Below the pieces are notes generated by a model. That model made no database searches, had not been told where the DNA came from, and saw only the letters and a program-made list of their open reading frames with translations. Shown here piece by piece: positions 9,192 through 18,765 of a stretch of DNA of 64,000 nt. Position numbers and translations under genes: made by a program. How positions within the stretch are numbered: the first letter of the stretch is position 1; each line of letters begins with the position of its first letter. Origin of the DNA: JAICMB01 sp963795935 (GTDB lineage: Bacteria; Acidobacteriota; Terriglobia; Bryobacterales; Bryobacteraceae); NCBI GenBank assembly GCA_963795935.1, contig CAWCJO010000031.1, forward strand, positions 1 to 64,000, in the 5' to 3' direction.

Positions 9192-10505
9192 TCAATAATT
9201 TTTTTGTCGCTCGTGCTTGGGCCTTTCGGCGCGGCTCATTGCTTTGAGTCCCGCCAGTTCGGGATCGGCGCCGGCCAGATCGTCAATGTGCGTCATAACT
9301 TTGGCGATGCCTGCGGCGACCTGATCCACGTCTTCATCCTCGCCGATGAGCAGGAATTGCGGCAGCCACACCGCTTCGTCATAGGCGGCCCGTTCCGATA
9401 CGGGACAGTGGACAGTGGAGTAATCGACGGGCTGATCCCGGCCGATGGCGAGTTGGGGCGAATTGGCGGGCGTCGCATAGAACAGATCGCTGCGGTAAAC
9501 GGGCTCGTAGAAACGCCCGTCGCAGGGAATCCCCTCGGCATCGAGCGCCGCCACGAACATATCGCGGCTGACGCGACGCTGTTCCGGGCGGTATTGGAAA
9601 ACGTAGCAATAGATGGTATCGCGAGTGACGGCGGGTTGCGCAGGCAGCGGCCGGACTCCATCGATCGAGCAGAGCGCCTGACCGAGCCTCTTGGCGGCGC
9701 GCGAGCGCTTGGCCGCCAGCTCCGGCAGCATATCCAGTTGACCGATCAACAGCGCGGCCTGCAGTTCCGTCATGCGATAATTCGAACCCAGCACGCGCTG
9801 CTGATATCGATCCGTGCTGCTGGCGCGTCCGCAATTCACCTGCGACTGCAAGTATTCAAAATGTTCGAGGTTGGACGTGATCACCATGCCGCCCTCGCCG
9901 GCCGTCATGAGCTTGCTTTCCTGGAAACTGAAGCAGCCCAGGTCTCCCATCGAGCCTGCGCCTTTTCCGCAATATTGGCCGCCGTGAGCATGCGCGCAGT
10001 CCTCGACGATCTTGAGCTTATGCTCACTGGCAAGCTTCAGCAGTTCGTGCATATCGGCAAAGCGCATGGCCAGATGTACCGGCAGTATGGCTCGCGTTCG
10101 CGGAGTGATGGCGGCGCGCGCCGCATCGACGGTAAGGCAGTACGTATCCGGATCCACGTCGGCAAAGACCGGAATGCCGCCCGCGAATAAAACGGCCGTG
10201 GCAGTGCCGTCCCAGGTGTATGCGGGAACAATCACTTCGTCGCCGAAATGGATGCCCGCCGCTTGTAGAGCCGCGACCAGCGCAATGGTGCCGTTCGCCA
10301 CGCAAATGCCGTACTTGGCTTCGTGGAGGTCCGCAAAACGTTCAGAAAACTCACGCGCATACCGGCTGGGAACGGGGTAACCACCCCAGTGGCGGCTTTC
10401 AAAGACCTCTTGCAGACGCTTCCCGTCGGCGGGAAGGTACTGCGGCCACGGCTGAAACGGTCCGCGCCGAACTGGGTCCCCTCCCAAAATCGCTAATTCA
10501 CTCAT
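9192..10505 (-). CDS. DegT/DnrJ/EryC1/StrS-family PLP aminotransferase
   Basis: A 437-residue PLP-dependent enzyme of the family that transaminates keto-sugars and keto-cyclitols (for example the inosose aminotransferase branch). The internal-aldimine lysine lies in FSFQESKLMTAGEGG, and GTIALVAALQAAGI and YTWDGTATAVLFAGG are typical cofactor-site segments. A strong ribosome binding site, AAGGAGG on the minus strand at 10515-10521, fixes the ATG at 10505. It is transcribed away from the TonB receptor operon and towards the ceramidase-fold gene. No signal peptide, so cytoplasmic. Its position among predicted amide hydrolases and a deacetylase suggests it handles an amino-sugar or amino-cyclitol, but that is inference. 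Confidence 0.85.
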   Translation of the reverse strand: MSELAILGGDPVRRGPFQPWPQYLPADGKRLQEVFESRHWGGYPVPSRYAREFSERFADLHEAKYGICVANGTIALVAALQAAGIHFGDEVIVPAYTWDGTATAVLFAGGIPVFADVDPDTYCLTVDAARAAITPRTRAILPVHLAMRFADMHELLKLASEHKLKIVEDCAHAHGGQYCGKGAGSMGDLGCFSFQESKLMTAGEGGMVITSNLEHFEYLQSQVNCGRASSTDRYQQRVLGSNYRMTELQAALLIGQLDMLPELAAKRSRAAKRLGQALCSIDGVRPLPAQPAVTRDTIYCYVFQYRPEQRRVSRDMFVAALDAEGIPCDGRFYEPVYRSDLFYATPANSPQLAIGRDQPVDYSTVHCPVSERAAYDEAVWLPQFLLIGEDEDVDQVAAGIAKVMTHIDDLAGADPELAGLKAMSRAERPKHERQKNY

Positions 10506-10655
10506 TAACCTCGACCTCCTTAAAAGCCGGGCTGGACGCCGCCCCGCTCCACGAGCTTATCGAATTCGTCGGCCCGGGACATAGCGCGAATTTGTGATCT
10601 TTGCGTCACGCATCGGCCAGCGGAGCTTAGTGCTGAAAATATCACAAAAGTGTTA

Positions 10656-10699
10656 TTGGACCGTTGCGGCTAGACGGTATACTTATCCTCCATAAGGAG
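10656..10699 (+). promoter_or_regulatory. Promoter and Shine-Dalgarno of the TonB receptor operon
   Basis: TTGGAC at 10656-10661 and TATACT at 10678-10683 are separated by 16 bases, a plausible sigma-70 promoter with a good -10 (5/6). AAGGAG at 10694-10699 lies 7 bases before the ATG at 10707. The leader would be very short, about 17 bases. Prediction only. Confidence 0.45.
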
Positions 10700-10706
10700 T
10701 TGATTT

Positions 10707-13700
10707 ATGCGGGGCCGGTGCGTGCATTTTGGCTTTTTGACCTGTTTTATTTTCTCTTTGCAACTGATGGCCCAGGACTTCGGGCGCATCACAGGTACCG
10801 TGTCCGATACCACTGGAGCCGTCATGCCGGCCACTACCGTCCACGTCGTGAACACGAATACGAACGCCAGCAAGGCGTACACCACAAACGAGCAAGGGCG
10901 TTTCATCGCGGACAATCTCGCGCCCGGCGTCTATAGCGTCGACGCCGACGCCGCCGGCTTCAAGCATTTCGTCCAGACCGGAATTACCGTTCGCGTCGGC
11001 GACAGCATCGATATTCCAGTCACAATGCAACTGGGGGCGGCAACCGAGTCGGTCACGATCAGCGGGGAGGCGCCGTTGCTGCAAAGCGAGACTTCCGCTA
11101 CCGGCGCCGTGCTCGAGACCAAGCTAATCGGGGACCTGCCTTTGAATGAGCGGCAGCCGTTCACGCTGGTGCTGCTGGCGCCGGGGGTAATCCCAAATCG
11201 GCAAATTGTCAACGCCGCTCAACCCTTCAATCGCGCGCCCAATTTCTCGATCAGTGGCGGCCGGGGCGACACCAACGAAATCCTCCTCGACGGCACCCCC
11301 GATACCATGCCCGAAGGCAGCACCGGCGCCTTCCGCGCGGTTACCATCTTTCCCACGGTCGAGGGTACCCAGGAATTCAAGGTGCAGACCAACTCCATGC
11401 CGGCCGAGTATGGAGGTTCGGGAGGCGGAATCGTGAATATCGTGACCAAATCCGGGACAAATGAGTACCACGGCGCCATGTTTGAGTTTCTGCGCAACAG
11501 CGCCATGGATTCCAACGGCTTTTTCAGCAATCAAAGCGGCATTCCGCTGGCCAGCTTCAAGCGCAATCAGTACGGGGCTGCATTTGGGGGCCCCGTAATC
11601 ATTCCGAAGCTTTACAACGGTAAGAACAAGACATTTTTATTCGTGAGCTGGGAAAGCTTGAACCAGCTCGGCGGCGTGCCCTTCACTACTACCGTTCCGA
11701 CGGACTTGCAGCGCCAGGGCAATTTCAGCCAGACGTTCAATGCGCAGGGGCAGCAAGTGATCGTTTATGACCCGTCGACGACGACATTGAATCCGGCGAC
11801 CGGCGTCTACACTCGCACACCGTTTCCAGGAAACATCATACCGGCCAGCCAAATCAACCCGATTGCCAAAAACATCATGGCCCTTTTCCCCGAGCCAACA
11901 AATCCGGGCCTACCCTTCACGGGCGCATCCAACTTCAACAAGACCTATACGCAGACGATTGACGATAACCGCGTGGATGCTCGTATCGATCAGAATTTCG
12001 GCGATAAGCAGCGGGTCTATTTCAGCTACGCCAAAGACAATCGCACTTTCACGAATCCCGACGTGTATCGGTAATATCTCCGACCCCATTCAGTTCAAGT
12101 ACCCGACGGATCCGGACAGCATGCGCGCCGGTTACTTGTACACCATCAGCCCGACGTGGACCGCTGAAGTCCGTTACGCTTATAACAACATCTTTTACGC
12201 ACAGCAGCCCGGCAGTCTGGGATACAACATAGGGACCCTGGGATTTCCCGCAATCCTTGGCGGGCGCCGTTCAGGAAATGGAATTTCCTCGATTGACGTT
12301 CTCGGATCTGACTGGAACTCAAGAAGGGATGGGCCCTATTTCCAACACCATGACCGGAAAACAGAATTCGAACGTATGGCTTGCCGATATCAGCCACGTC
12401 ACGGGTAACCACGATATAAAGTTCGGAACGCAGGTTCGCCGCGACTACGCCGACCGTTTCACCAGTACGCCAGGCGACCTGAGTTTTGCTTTCTCGCGCA
12501 CCTTCACTCAGGGTCCGAATGCGCTTGCGGCATCAAGTACTTCGGGCAGCTCCATTGCGGACGCGCTCCTCGGACTGGCCGACACCGCCTCCACTTCGCG
12601 GCTAAACCTATCGACAGCCAGCATCGCCCACAGTTGGTGGCAATCTTATTACGTTCAGGACGATTGGCGCGTAAGCCAGCGATTAACCCTGAATATCGGC
12701 GTACGCTGGGATCTGCAGTTTCCAATGGTCGAAGAGAACAACAACTTCGATTGGTTCGATCCGAATCTGCCATCGCCCATCGCGTCACAAGCGCCAGGCC
12801 TGAATCTAAAAGGCGCCGTCGTTTTTGCGAGCGACAGCAAGCGCAATCCTTACATCATGAACATGCATGATCTTGCGCCGCGCTTCGGTTTGGCTTATCG
12901 TCTGACGGACAAGCTCGTCCTGCGCACGGCTTATGGAATGTTCTATGCGCCGAATCCCTACGACACTTCGGGCAACGTCGGCGCGGGATTCTCGCAGTCC
13001 ACGCCCTTTGTCAGCACGCTTAACGGAGCCACGCCGATTGCTACTATCTCCAATCCGTTCCCGAACGGACTGGTCCAGCCGTTTGGCCTCGGCGCCACTC
13101 CGAGCCCGGCCGCTAACCTGGGTTTGGCAATCGGCTACTATCAGCCGCACGAAGCAACTCCCTACATGCAGCAATGGAACTTTGGTCTGCAACAGCAGCT
13201 GGGCCATTCCATGGTGGTCGAGGCGGCCTACGACGGCATGAAAGGAACGCACTTAGCCGATGTCGGCTATTATCTTACCCAATTGCAGCCGAGCCAACTC
13301 GGGCCGCAAATCACGCAGCAGGTTGCCAATCCCTTTTACGGAATTATTTCCGTAGGTACTCTCGCGAGCCCGACTGTTCCTTTGAAGCAGCTCATCAACG
13401 CCTTCCCGCAGTACAGTTCGGTCCAGGTTTTTCAGCCGACGGAAGCGATCTCGAACTACAATGCGCTTCTGGTAAAATTGGAAAAACGTTATTCGAATGG
13501 ACTCACTTTTCTGGTTTCGTACACATTTTCGAAGCTGCTCGATAACGGCTCTGGGCTGGAGACATTCCTGGAGCCGGCGACCGGTCACCAGAACGGATAT
13601 GATCGTAAGGCCGATTATGCGGTATCCGATCAGGATGTGCCGCAGAGGTTGGTTGGATCGTTCACCTACGGACTGCCGTTTGGAAGAGGCAGGGCGCTGG

Positions 13701-14188
13701 GCAGCCACTGGAATCCCTTGCTCAACGGAATTTTCGGCGGTTGGCAAGTAACCGGCATCCTCAGTCTGCAGAGGGGCATTCCGCTTTCACTTACCACTAC
13801 CGACACTTCCCAGTCCGGCAGTGGCTATCTGCGGCCGAATAATAACGGTCAAGACCCGGCCTTGAGCGGTTCGCCGGAAAGCCGTTTGACGCAATACTTC
13901 ACCACTGCCGATTTTTCCCAGCCGGCGCCGTTTACGTTCGGCAACGTCGGACGAAATCTTGGCAACGTGCGTGGCCCGGGACTGGAGAACCTGGATTTCG
14001 CATTGTATAAGGACGTCCCTATCACGGAGCGGCTGCACCTGCAAATTCGCGGAGAAGCTTTCAACCTGACAAACACGCCGGAGTTCAGCAACCCCGACAC
14101 CAACCTCCAGGACCCCAGCTTCGGCGCGATCACCAGCCAGTTCAATTCTCCGCGGCAGGTACAGGTCAGCCTGCGGTTATCGTTCTGA
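10707..14188 (+). pseudogene. TonB-dependent receptor with N-terminal carboxypeptidase-regulatory domain (two frameshifts)
   Basis: Three successive frames make one outer-membrane receptor of about 1159 residues. Frame 1 (10707-12074) carries a signal peptide, the carboxypeptidase-regulatory-like domain (GRITGTVSDTTGAVMP...), and a plug with EYGGSGGGIVNIVTKSGTN. Frame 2 covers about 12070-12260 and frame 3 (to 14188) holds the rest of the beta-barrel, ending in SLRLSF with the terminal Phe expected for barrel insertion. Dropping one C at 12069 (VYGNISDP) and one G of GGG at 12262-12264 (LGGAVQEMEF) restores the protein, so both lesions are single extra bases. Such giant receptors import bulky ligands, often oligosaccharides, through TonB. 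It leads a plus-strand operon with the AraC-type regulator and three ceramidase-fold genes. Confidence 0.85.
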
Positions 14189-14193
14189 CGCAT

Positions 14194-14210
14194 AGGTTAT
14201 TCTATAACCT
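14194..14210. promoter_or_regulatory. Perfect inverted repeat between receptor and regulator genes
   Basis: AGGTTAT-TCT-ATAACCT is a perfect 7-base dyad with a 3-base centre, lying 5 bases after the receptor stop and 16 bases before the regulator ATG. It could be an operator or a weak hairpin attenuating readthrough. No T-tract follows, so a classical terminator is unlikely. Confidence 0.4.
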
Positions 14211-14225
14211 GACAGGATGTGAAAT

Positions 14226-16154
14226 ATGGAAAGTGCCCCAGGGATTAGCTTTCTGCCGATCGATGAGCAGCGGCTCTTCGCGCATGAGTTTCAAAAGGAT
14301 GTGGAGTTTATCGAGTTCCTTATCCTGATGATCAGTAAGTCGTGCGCGACCGGAAGCGTCGACATCACCTGGGTGGACGGCCATGAAAGCCTACGTCAAG
14401 TGATCGGCACGATCCAGGCCGCGAAGGCGCCGTGCTCGCGCTATCTACGATGGGATCGCGAGGACCCCAGCCAGCGGTTTTGTAACGTGGTGAGCGCCTA
14501 CGGCCAGCGGGCCGCGGAATCCTGCGGCGTGTGCGAGAACGCCGCTGAGAAAAGGGTGGGGGAGAGCGGCCGCGCGCAGGTGTACCGTTGCCACGCCGGT
14601 CTCACGGACATCGCTGTCCCGGTGCTCGCCGACGGACGCCACATTGCAACTCTGTACAGCGGGCAAGTGCTGACGGAGCCGCCATCACAAGCGGGACTCG
14701 AACGAGTCCTGGGAGATGTGAAACGGCTGTCCTACGTCGATGTTAAAGAACTCGAAAAGGCTTACTGGGAAGTGCCTGTCGTCTCCGAAGGCGACATCGA
14801 GAACACAGTCGGAATTCTGGAGCTTTTTGCGGATTTTCTTGCGCGCCTGTGGAAGCGATTAGGCGACACGGTTAAGACCGAACGCGGAAAGCTGCGGGCC
14901 CGCCAATTGGCCGCCAAGGAATTCGCCTACTTGATTCTACAGCCGGAACTGGAGGACCGCGGCCGCCTCTTCCTGCTGATGAAACAGCTTGGCTTTGTTC
15001 AGCCGCCCAATCGCGTTCTAGTGGTCAAACTGCAAGGCGCAAACGAGTTTGATCCGCCCTCGGCTTCCTTCGACGTCATGTTTACAAGCGCCCTGCACGC
15101 GGTCGAAGAACTTGCCGAACGCACCAAACAGATGGCGGTAGCGTACTTGTCCAGCCGCGGCGTTTGCGTTTTTCTGCGGGACATTACCGAGGGGCCCTCC
15201 GCCGGCTTGCGCGCGCGGTCGCTAGCCGAAAAAATTTTACAGGAAATACCGAGCCGCTCGAGCGTGCGGGCCCGCGTGGGCATCGGCGGTCTCAAGTCCG
15301 CATGGCAGCACTTACCCGAATCCTATCATGAGGGTTGTCTGGCGCTGGCCGCCTCTGAAGATCCGATCGCGATTTGCGGAGACGGGCGCGTGGCGCCGTC
15401 GGAACTGACCACGCAAACGGAGATCGCTTGTCAAAATCTCCTGGACCATCGAATTCAGGAGGCTCGCATGACGCTACGCTCGCTGCCGCTGCAGGCGAAC
15501 CGGCGGCTGGGTAATAGCGCCCTTCCGGATCACCGCAATTTCTTCTCATCGGCCCTGGAATCGCTGTGCCTTACCGCATTAAAAGCCGGCTGCGACAACG
15601 AAAGCATCGCTCGCGCTCGCACTGACGCTCAACTGGAACTGGTGCGCGCTGCCACGGTGTTCGACGTTCAGAGAGCTTTTCTGGATGCCGGAGATATCAT
15701 TGCCGGGGAGTTCCGCGGCCTGCTCGGAGGTAAGCACGAAAAGGTGATTGCGCGCGTGCAACAGATGCTCGAGAGGCGTCTGAGGATGGGACGGAGCGCG
15801 GACACATTCTCACTCTCCAGCGCCGCAAAGGCATTGTCCGTCTCGACCGGTCACCTCAGCCGCACCTTTCGCAGGATGACCGGAATGACGTTCCGCGAGT
15901 ATGTCATGTCGCAGCGGGTTGAACATGCGCGGCGATTGTTGTTGGATCCGCTCAACAATGTCAGTAGCGTTTCGGAGTCCTGCGGATTTTCCACGCCCGC
16001 TTACTTTGCGCGTGTCTTCCGAAAATTCGTAGGTTGTTCTCCGACCGAATTTGCTAACGATCCACAGCATCGTTCAGGACATTCTCCGGCGGCGGCATAC
16101 GCCTGCGATGCGGAAAATATACACGATGTGGAACAGGCGCTTGCGCGGGCTTAG
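14226..16154 (+). CDS. AraC-family transcriptional regulator with PocR-type sensory domain
   Basis: A 642-residue regulator. Residues about 25-190 resemble the PocR ligand-binding domain: SQRFCNVVSAYGQ, the Cys pair in CGVCENAAE and YRCHAGLTDIAVPV followed by GRHIATLYSGQVL. A middle region (about 220-480) has no motif I recognise. Residues about 508-603 form two AraC helix-turn-helix units (LSVSTGHLSRTFRRMTGMTFREYV and CGFSTPAYFARVFRKFVGCSP). AGGA at 14214-14217 precedes the ATG by 8 bases. PocR domains sense small hydroxylated or hydrocarbon ligands. The gene sits inside the receptor/ceramidase-fold operon and its 3' end overlaps the next gene, so it is the likely local substrate-responsive activator. 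Confidence 0.85.
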   Translation: MESAPGISFLPIDEQRLFAHEFQKDVEFIEFLILMISKSCATGSVDITWVDGHESLRQVIGTIQAAKAPCSRYLRWDREDPSQRFCNVVSAYGQRAAESCGVCENAAEKRVGESGRAQVYRCHAGLTDIAVPVLADGRHIATLYSGQVLTEPPSQAGLERVLGDVKRLSYVDVKELEKAYWEVPVVSEGDIENTVGILELFADFLARLWKRLGDTVKTERGKLRARQLAAKEFAYLILQPELEDRGRLFLLMKQLGFVQPPNRVLVVKLQGANEFDPPSASFDVMFTSALHAVEELAERTKQMAVAYLSSRGVCVFLRDITEGPSAGLRARSLAEKILQEIPSRSSVRARVGIGGLKSAWQHLPESYHEGCLALAASEDPIAICGDGRVAPSELTTQTEIACQNLLDHRIQEARMTLRSLPLQANRRLGNSALPDHRNFFSSALESLCLTALKAGCDNESIARARTDAQLELVRAATVFDVQRAFLDAGDIIAGEFRGLLGGKHEKVIARVQQMLERRLRMGRSADTFSLSSAAKALSVSTGHLSRTFRRMTGMTFREYVMSQRVEHARRLLLDPLNNVSSVSESCGFSTPAYFARVFRKFVGCSPTEFANDPQHRSGHSPAAAYACDAENIHDVEQALARA

Positions 16155-17409
16155 AACTACTTTTCTGTTGGTCGCGGCATTCCCGGCAGCTTGCGCGCAG
16201 GCAGCGGATTTAGAGGTCGCGACGGCGGCCGTGGACATCACTGCTCCGGTCGGCTACCCGATGGGAGGCTACGGCGCTCGAAAAGGCGTGAGCACCGGCG
16301 TACACGACCCGCTAATGGCCAAGGCGCTGCTGATCAGGTCCGGCGGGCGGCAATTCGGAATCGTTACCTACGACTTAGTCGGGATCGCGTCCGATCGCGT
16401 GGCCCGTGAGGCGCGAGAGTTGTTGGGGATCTCTCCGGTGTTGCAGATCGCCAGTCATACTCATTCCGGGCCCGTGCCGAAAGACGCCAAAGATCCCGAA
16501 CATGATCCCTGGTATCGCGGCATGGAGGATAAAGTTCTCGGCGCCCTGCAGACGGCGCAGTCGCACTATGCTCCCGCGCAATTCGGGGTTACAGAAGGTT
16601 CCATTTATATCGGACATAACCGCCGCAGAGTGAGCGAGGACGGGACGGTCACGATGTTGTGGCGCAACAGCGACCGTCTTCCCACGCATCCAGTCGATCC
16701 GCGCATCGGCATTTTCCGATTCAGCGGCGCCGACGGCCATGTTATCGCGCTGCTGGTGAATTATGCCTGCCACGCCGTGGTGCTCGGACCGGATAACCTA
16801 CAGTTCAGCGCGGACTGGCCGGGTTACATGTCTCGCCGGATCGAACAGGAACTCGGAGGACATGCCGTGTCTTACTTCGTTCCGGGAGCGGGCGGCGATA
16901 TCAACCCTTACGACGATAAGACGCCGCTCGCGGAAAATGCCTACGCCATCGCGCAGCGCACCGGGGAGTCCATGAGCGATGCCGTCATGAAGGCGCTCTC
17001 CAACAAGCCTCCGTCCGCGGAAGATTTCGATCTCCGGATTTCACGGGAGAGCTACGATTTTAAGGATCGTTTCGATCCCGGAGCGCGCGTCCCAACCCAG
17101 GTAACGCGCTTTATGTTTAGCAAAGACGTCGGCGTCCTGGCGATTCCTGGCGAGCCGTTCGTGAACTTTCAAATCAATTTGCGGGACCAGTCGCCTCTGC
17201 GGCAGACTTTTCTGTTCGGGTATGCGTTTGGCGGTGAAGGAAGGCTGTGCGGCTATGTTCCGACGATCAAGGCGGCCGAACAGGGCGGTTACGGCGCGAA
17301 TTACGCAACCCGCGTAGAGGTCGGCGCCGGTGAAAACATGGTCGACCGCGCGGTCGTGTGGTTTTACGAACAACTCGGCAAACTACGGGATGTTCCCGAC
17401 AAGCCCTGA
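16108..17409 (+). CDS. Ceramidase-fold hydrolase 3 (PF04734-like)
   Basis: A 433-residue secreted protein from the ATG at 16108; the ATG at 16126 is an equally good start because MWNRRLRGLRTTFLLVAAF follows as a signal peptide. Both starts lie inside the 3' end of the regulator gene. Family motifs: DITAPVGYPMGGYGARKG, ASHTHSGP, ACHAVVLGPDN, GDINPYDDKTP (Asn in place of the ceramidase Ser), IPGEPFVNFQ and CGYVPT. Closely related to the genes before and after, so the group arose by duplication. Predicted periplasmic zinc hydrolase with unknown substrate. Confidence 0.8.
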   Translation: MRKIYTMWNRRLRGLRTTFLLVAAFPAACAQAADLEVATAAVDITAPVGYPMGGYGARKGVSTGVHDPLMAKALLIRSGGRQFGIVTYDLVGIASDRVAREARELLGISPVLQIASHTHSGPVPKDAKDPEHDPWYRGMEDKVLGALQTAQSHYAPAQFGVTEGSIYIGHNRRRVSEDGTVTMLWRNSDRLPTHPVDPRIGIFRFSGADGHVIALLVNYACHAVVLGPDNLQFSADWPGYMSRRIEQELGGHAVSYFVPGAGGDINPYDDKTPLAENAYAIAQRTGESMSDAVMKALSNKPPSAEDFDLRISRESYDFKDRFDPGARVPTQVTRFMFSKDVGVLAIPGEPFVNFQINLRDQSPLRQTFLFGYAFGGEGRLCGYVPTIKAAEQGGYGANYATRVEVGAGENMVDRAVVWFYEQLGKLRDVPDKP

Positions 17410-17421
17410 AAGGAACATGCC

Positions 17422-18765
17422 TTGAAAATGCGCCTTCTCATACTCACGATGCTCGCCTGCGTGGCATTACCCGTAGCGCCGCTGCATGCGAAAGAGTTGC
17501 AGGCCGGCGTGGCGGCCGTGGAACTGCACCCGCCTCTCGGCTACGTAATGGGCGGTTACGGCGCACGCACCGGAGTCTCCCAAGGAGTGCTCGACCCGCT
17601 GCACGCCAAGATCCTGGTGCTCGAAGGCAAGAACACCGCCATAGCGCTGGTTACGATGGACCTGGTCAGCAATCTCCCGACCTCGCAATTGGATCACATT
17701 CGTGAGTTGGTCAAGTCTTCGACAGGCATTAAGGATGTTATTTTCAACGTCAGTCACACGCACTCGGGTCCCCTTGTCATAGAGGACCCTCCGCCATGGC
17801 AGCTCCAGGCGGCGGACGATATCGCGGCTGGTATCGAGCGCGCCTGGAGGGACCGCCGGCCGGCCCGAATTGGCATCGGAACCGGCTCCGTTCGCATCGG
17901 CCATAACCGTCTTTATGATATGTCCGGCGGGCATGGCAAGATGCTGTGGCGCGATGAGACGCGTATTCCTACCTCCCCGGTCGACCCGACCGTTATGGTG
18001 CTTCGCGTTGACTCCGAAGATGGAGCTCCGCAAGCCATAATCGTCAATTACGCCTGTCATGCGGTCACGCTGGGACCGGAGAACCTGCAATATTCCGCCG
18101 ATTATCCAGGCGAAATGGCTCGCACCGTCGAGAAGGCGTATCCCGGCGCGGTCTGTTTATTTGTGCAGGGCGGCGCCGGCAATATCAACCCTTATTACGA
18201 TAAAACCCCGCTGATCCAAGATGCGGTTTTCGTCATGCGTGAGACTGGCCACATACTGGCCAGAGAAGTTATGCGGACTTCGGCCGCAATTAAAACGCAC
18301 GATGTGCCGGATACCGAGCTCCGCATCGCGCGCGACCCGCTGCAATTCAAGGCGCGCTACAACCATGACAAAGTAATGGCCGGTCTGGACCTGCAAAAGA
18401 TGTCACTCAGCGGGCGCATGCATATTGAAGCCGCGACTCGCGGTCCCTACACTGGTCCAGTCACGACTTTGCTGCTGGGTCACGAGTTTGCGTTCGTTGG
18501 AGTGCCGTGCGAAATCTTCGTGGATTTTCAAATGGATCTTCGCGAGCGCGTGCGCGACTTCCCGATCGTCTTTGCCGGGTACACAAATGGAAACCTCGGT
18601 TATGTCCCAACGATCCGGGCGGCCGTCGACGGCGGATATGGCGCCAGCCAGATCGGCTCCTATATCGAAGTCGGGGCAGGCAACCGCATGATAGACGCAG
18701 CCGTCATACGTCTTGGTTACTGGACCGGCAAGCTTCAATCGAAGGCTCATCAACCTTTACCATGA
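17422..18765 (+). CDS. Ceramidase-fold hydrolase 4 (PF04734-like)
   Basis: A 447-residue paralogue with signal peptide (LLILTMLACVALPVAPLHA). The TTG at 17422 is 8 bases after AAGGAA; the ATG at 17428 is the alternative start. Motifs: HPPLGYVMGGYGARTG, VSHTHSGP, ACHAVTLGPEN, GNINPYYDKTP, VPCEIFVDFQ and LGYVPT. The first Asp of the amidase-like motif is also changed here (GNINPY rather than GDINPY), making this copy the most altered at that site among copies 1-4, although the His, Glu and Tyr ligands remain. It lies 12 bases after copy 3 and overlaps copy 5 through ATGA. Confidence 0.8.
   Translation: MKMRLLILTMLACVALPVAPLHAKELQAGVAAVELHPPLGYVMGGYGARTGVSQGVLDPLHAKILVLEGKNTAIALVTMDLVSNLPTSQLDHIRELVKSSTGIKDVIFNVSHTHSGPLVIEDPPPWQLQAADDIAAGIERAWRDRRPARIGIGTGSVRIGHNRLYDMSGGHGKMLWRDETRIPTSPVDPTVMVLRVDSEDGAPQAIIVNYACHAVTLGPENLQYSADYPGEMARTVEKAYPGAVCLFVQGGAGNINPYYDKTPLIQDAVFVMRETGHILAREVMRTSAAIKTHDVPDTELRIARDPLQFKARYNHDKVMAGLDLQKMSLSGRMHIEAATRGPYTGPVTTLLLGHEFAFVGVPCEIFVDFQMDLRERVRDFPIVFAGYTNGNLGYVPTIRAAVDGGYGASQIGSYIEVGAGNRMIDAAVIRLGYWTGKLQSKAHQPLP

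Noticed and set aside
7837..9195. 452-codon open frame on the minus strand
   Set aside because: It lies exactly antisense to ceramidase-fold gene 2, is rich in Arg/His and has no domain; a usual shadow in GC-rich coding DNA.
10707..14188. Programmed frameshifting in the TonB receptors
   Set aside because: Two shifts per gene at different sites, no slippery heptamer or stimulatory structure seen, and the same kind of lesion occurs in unrelated genes; error is simpler.
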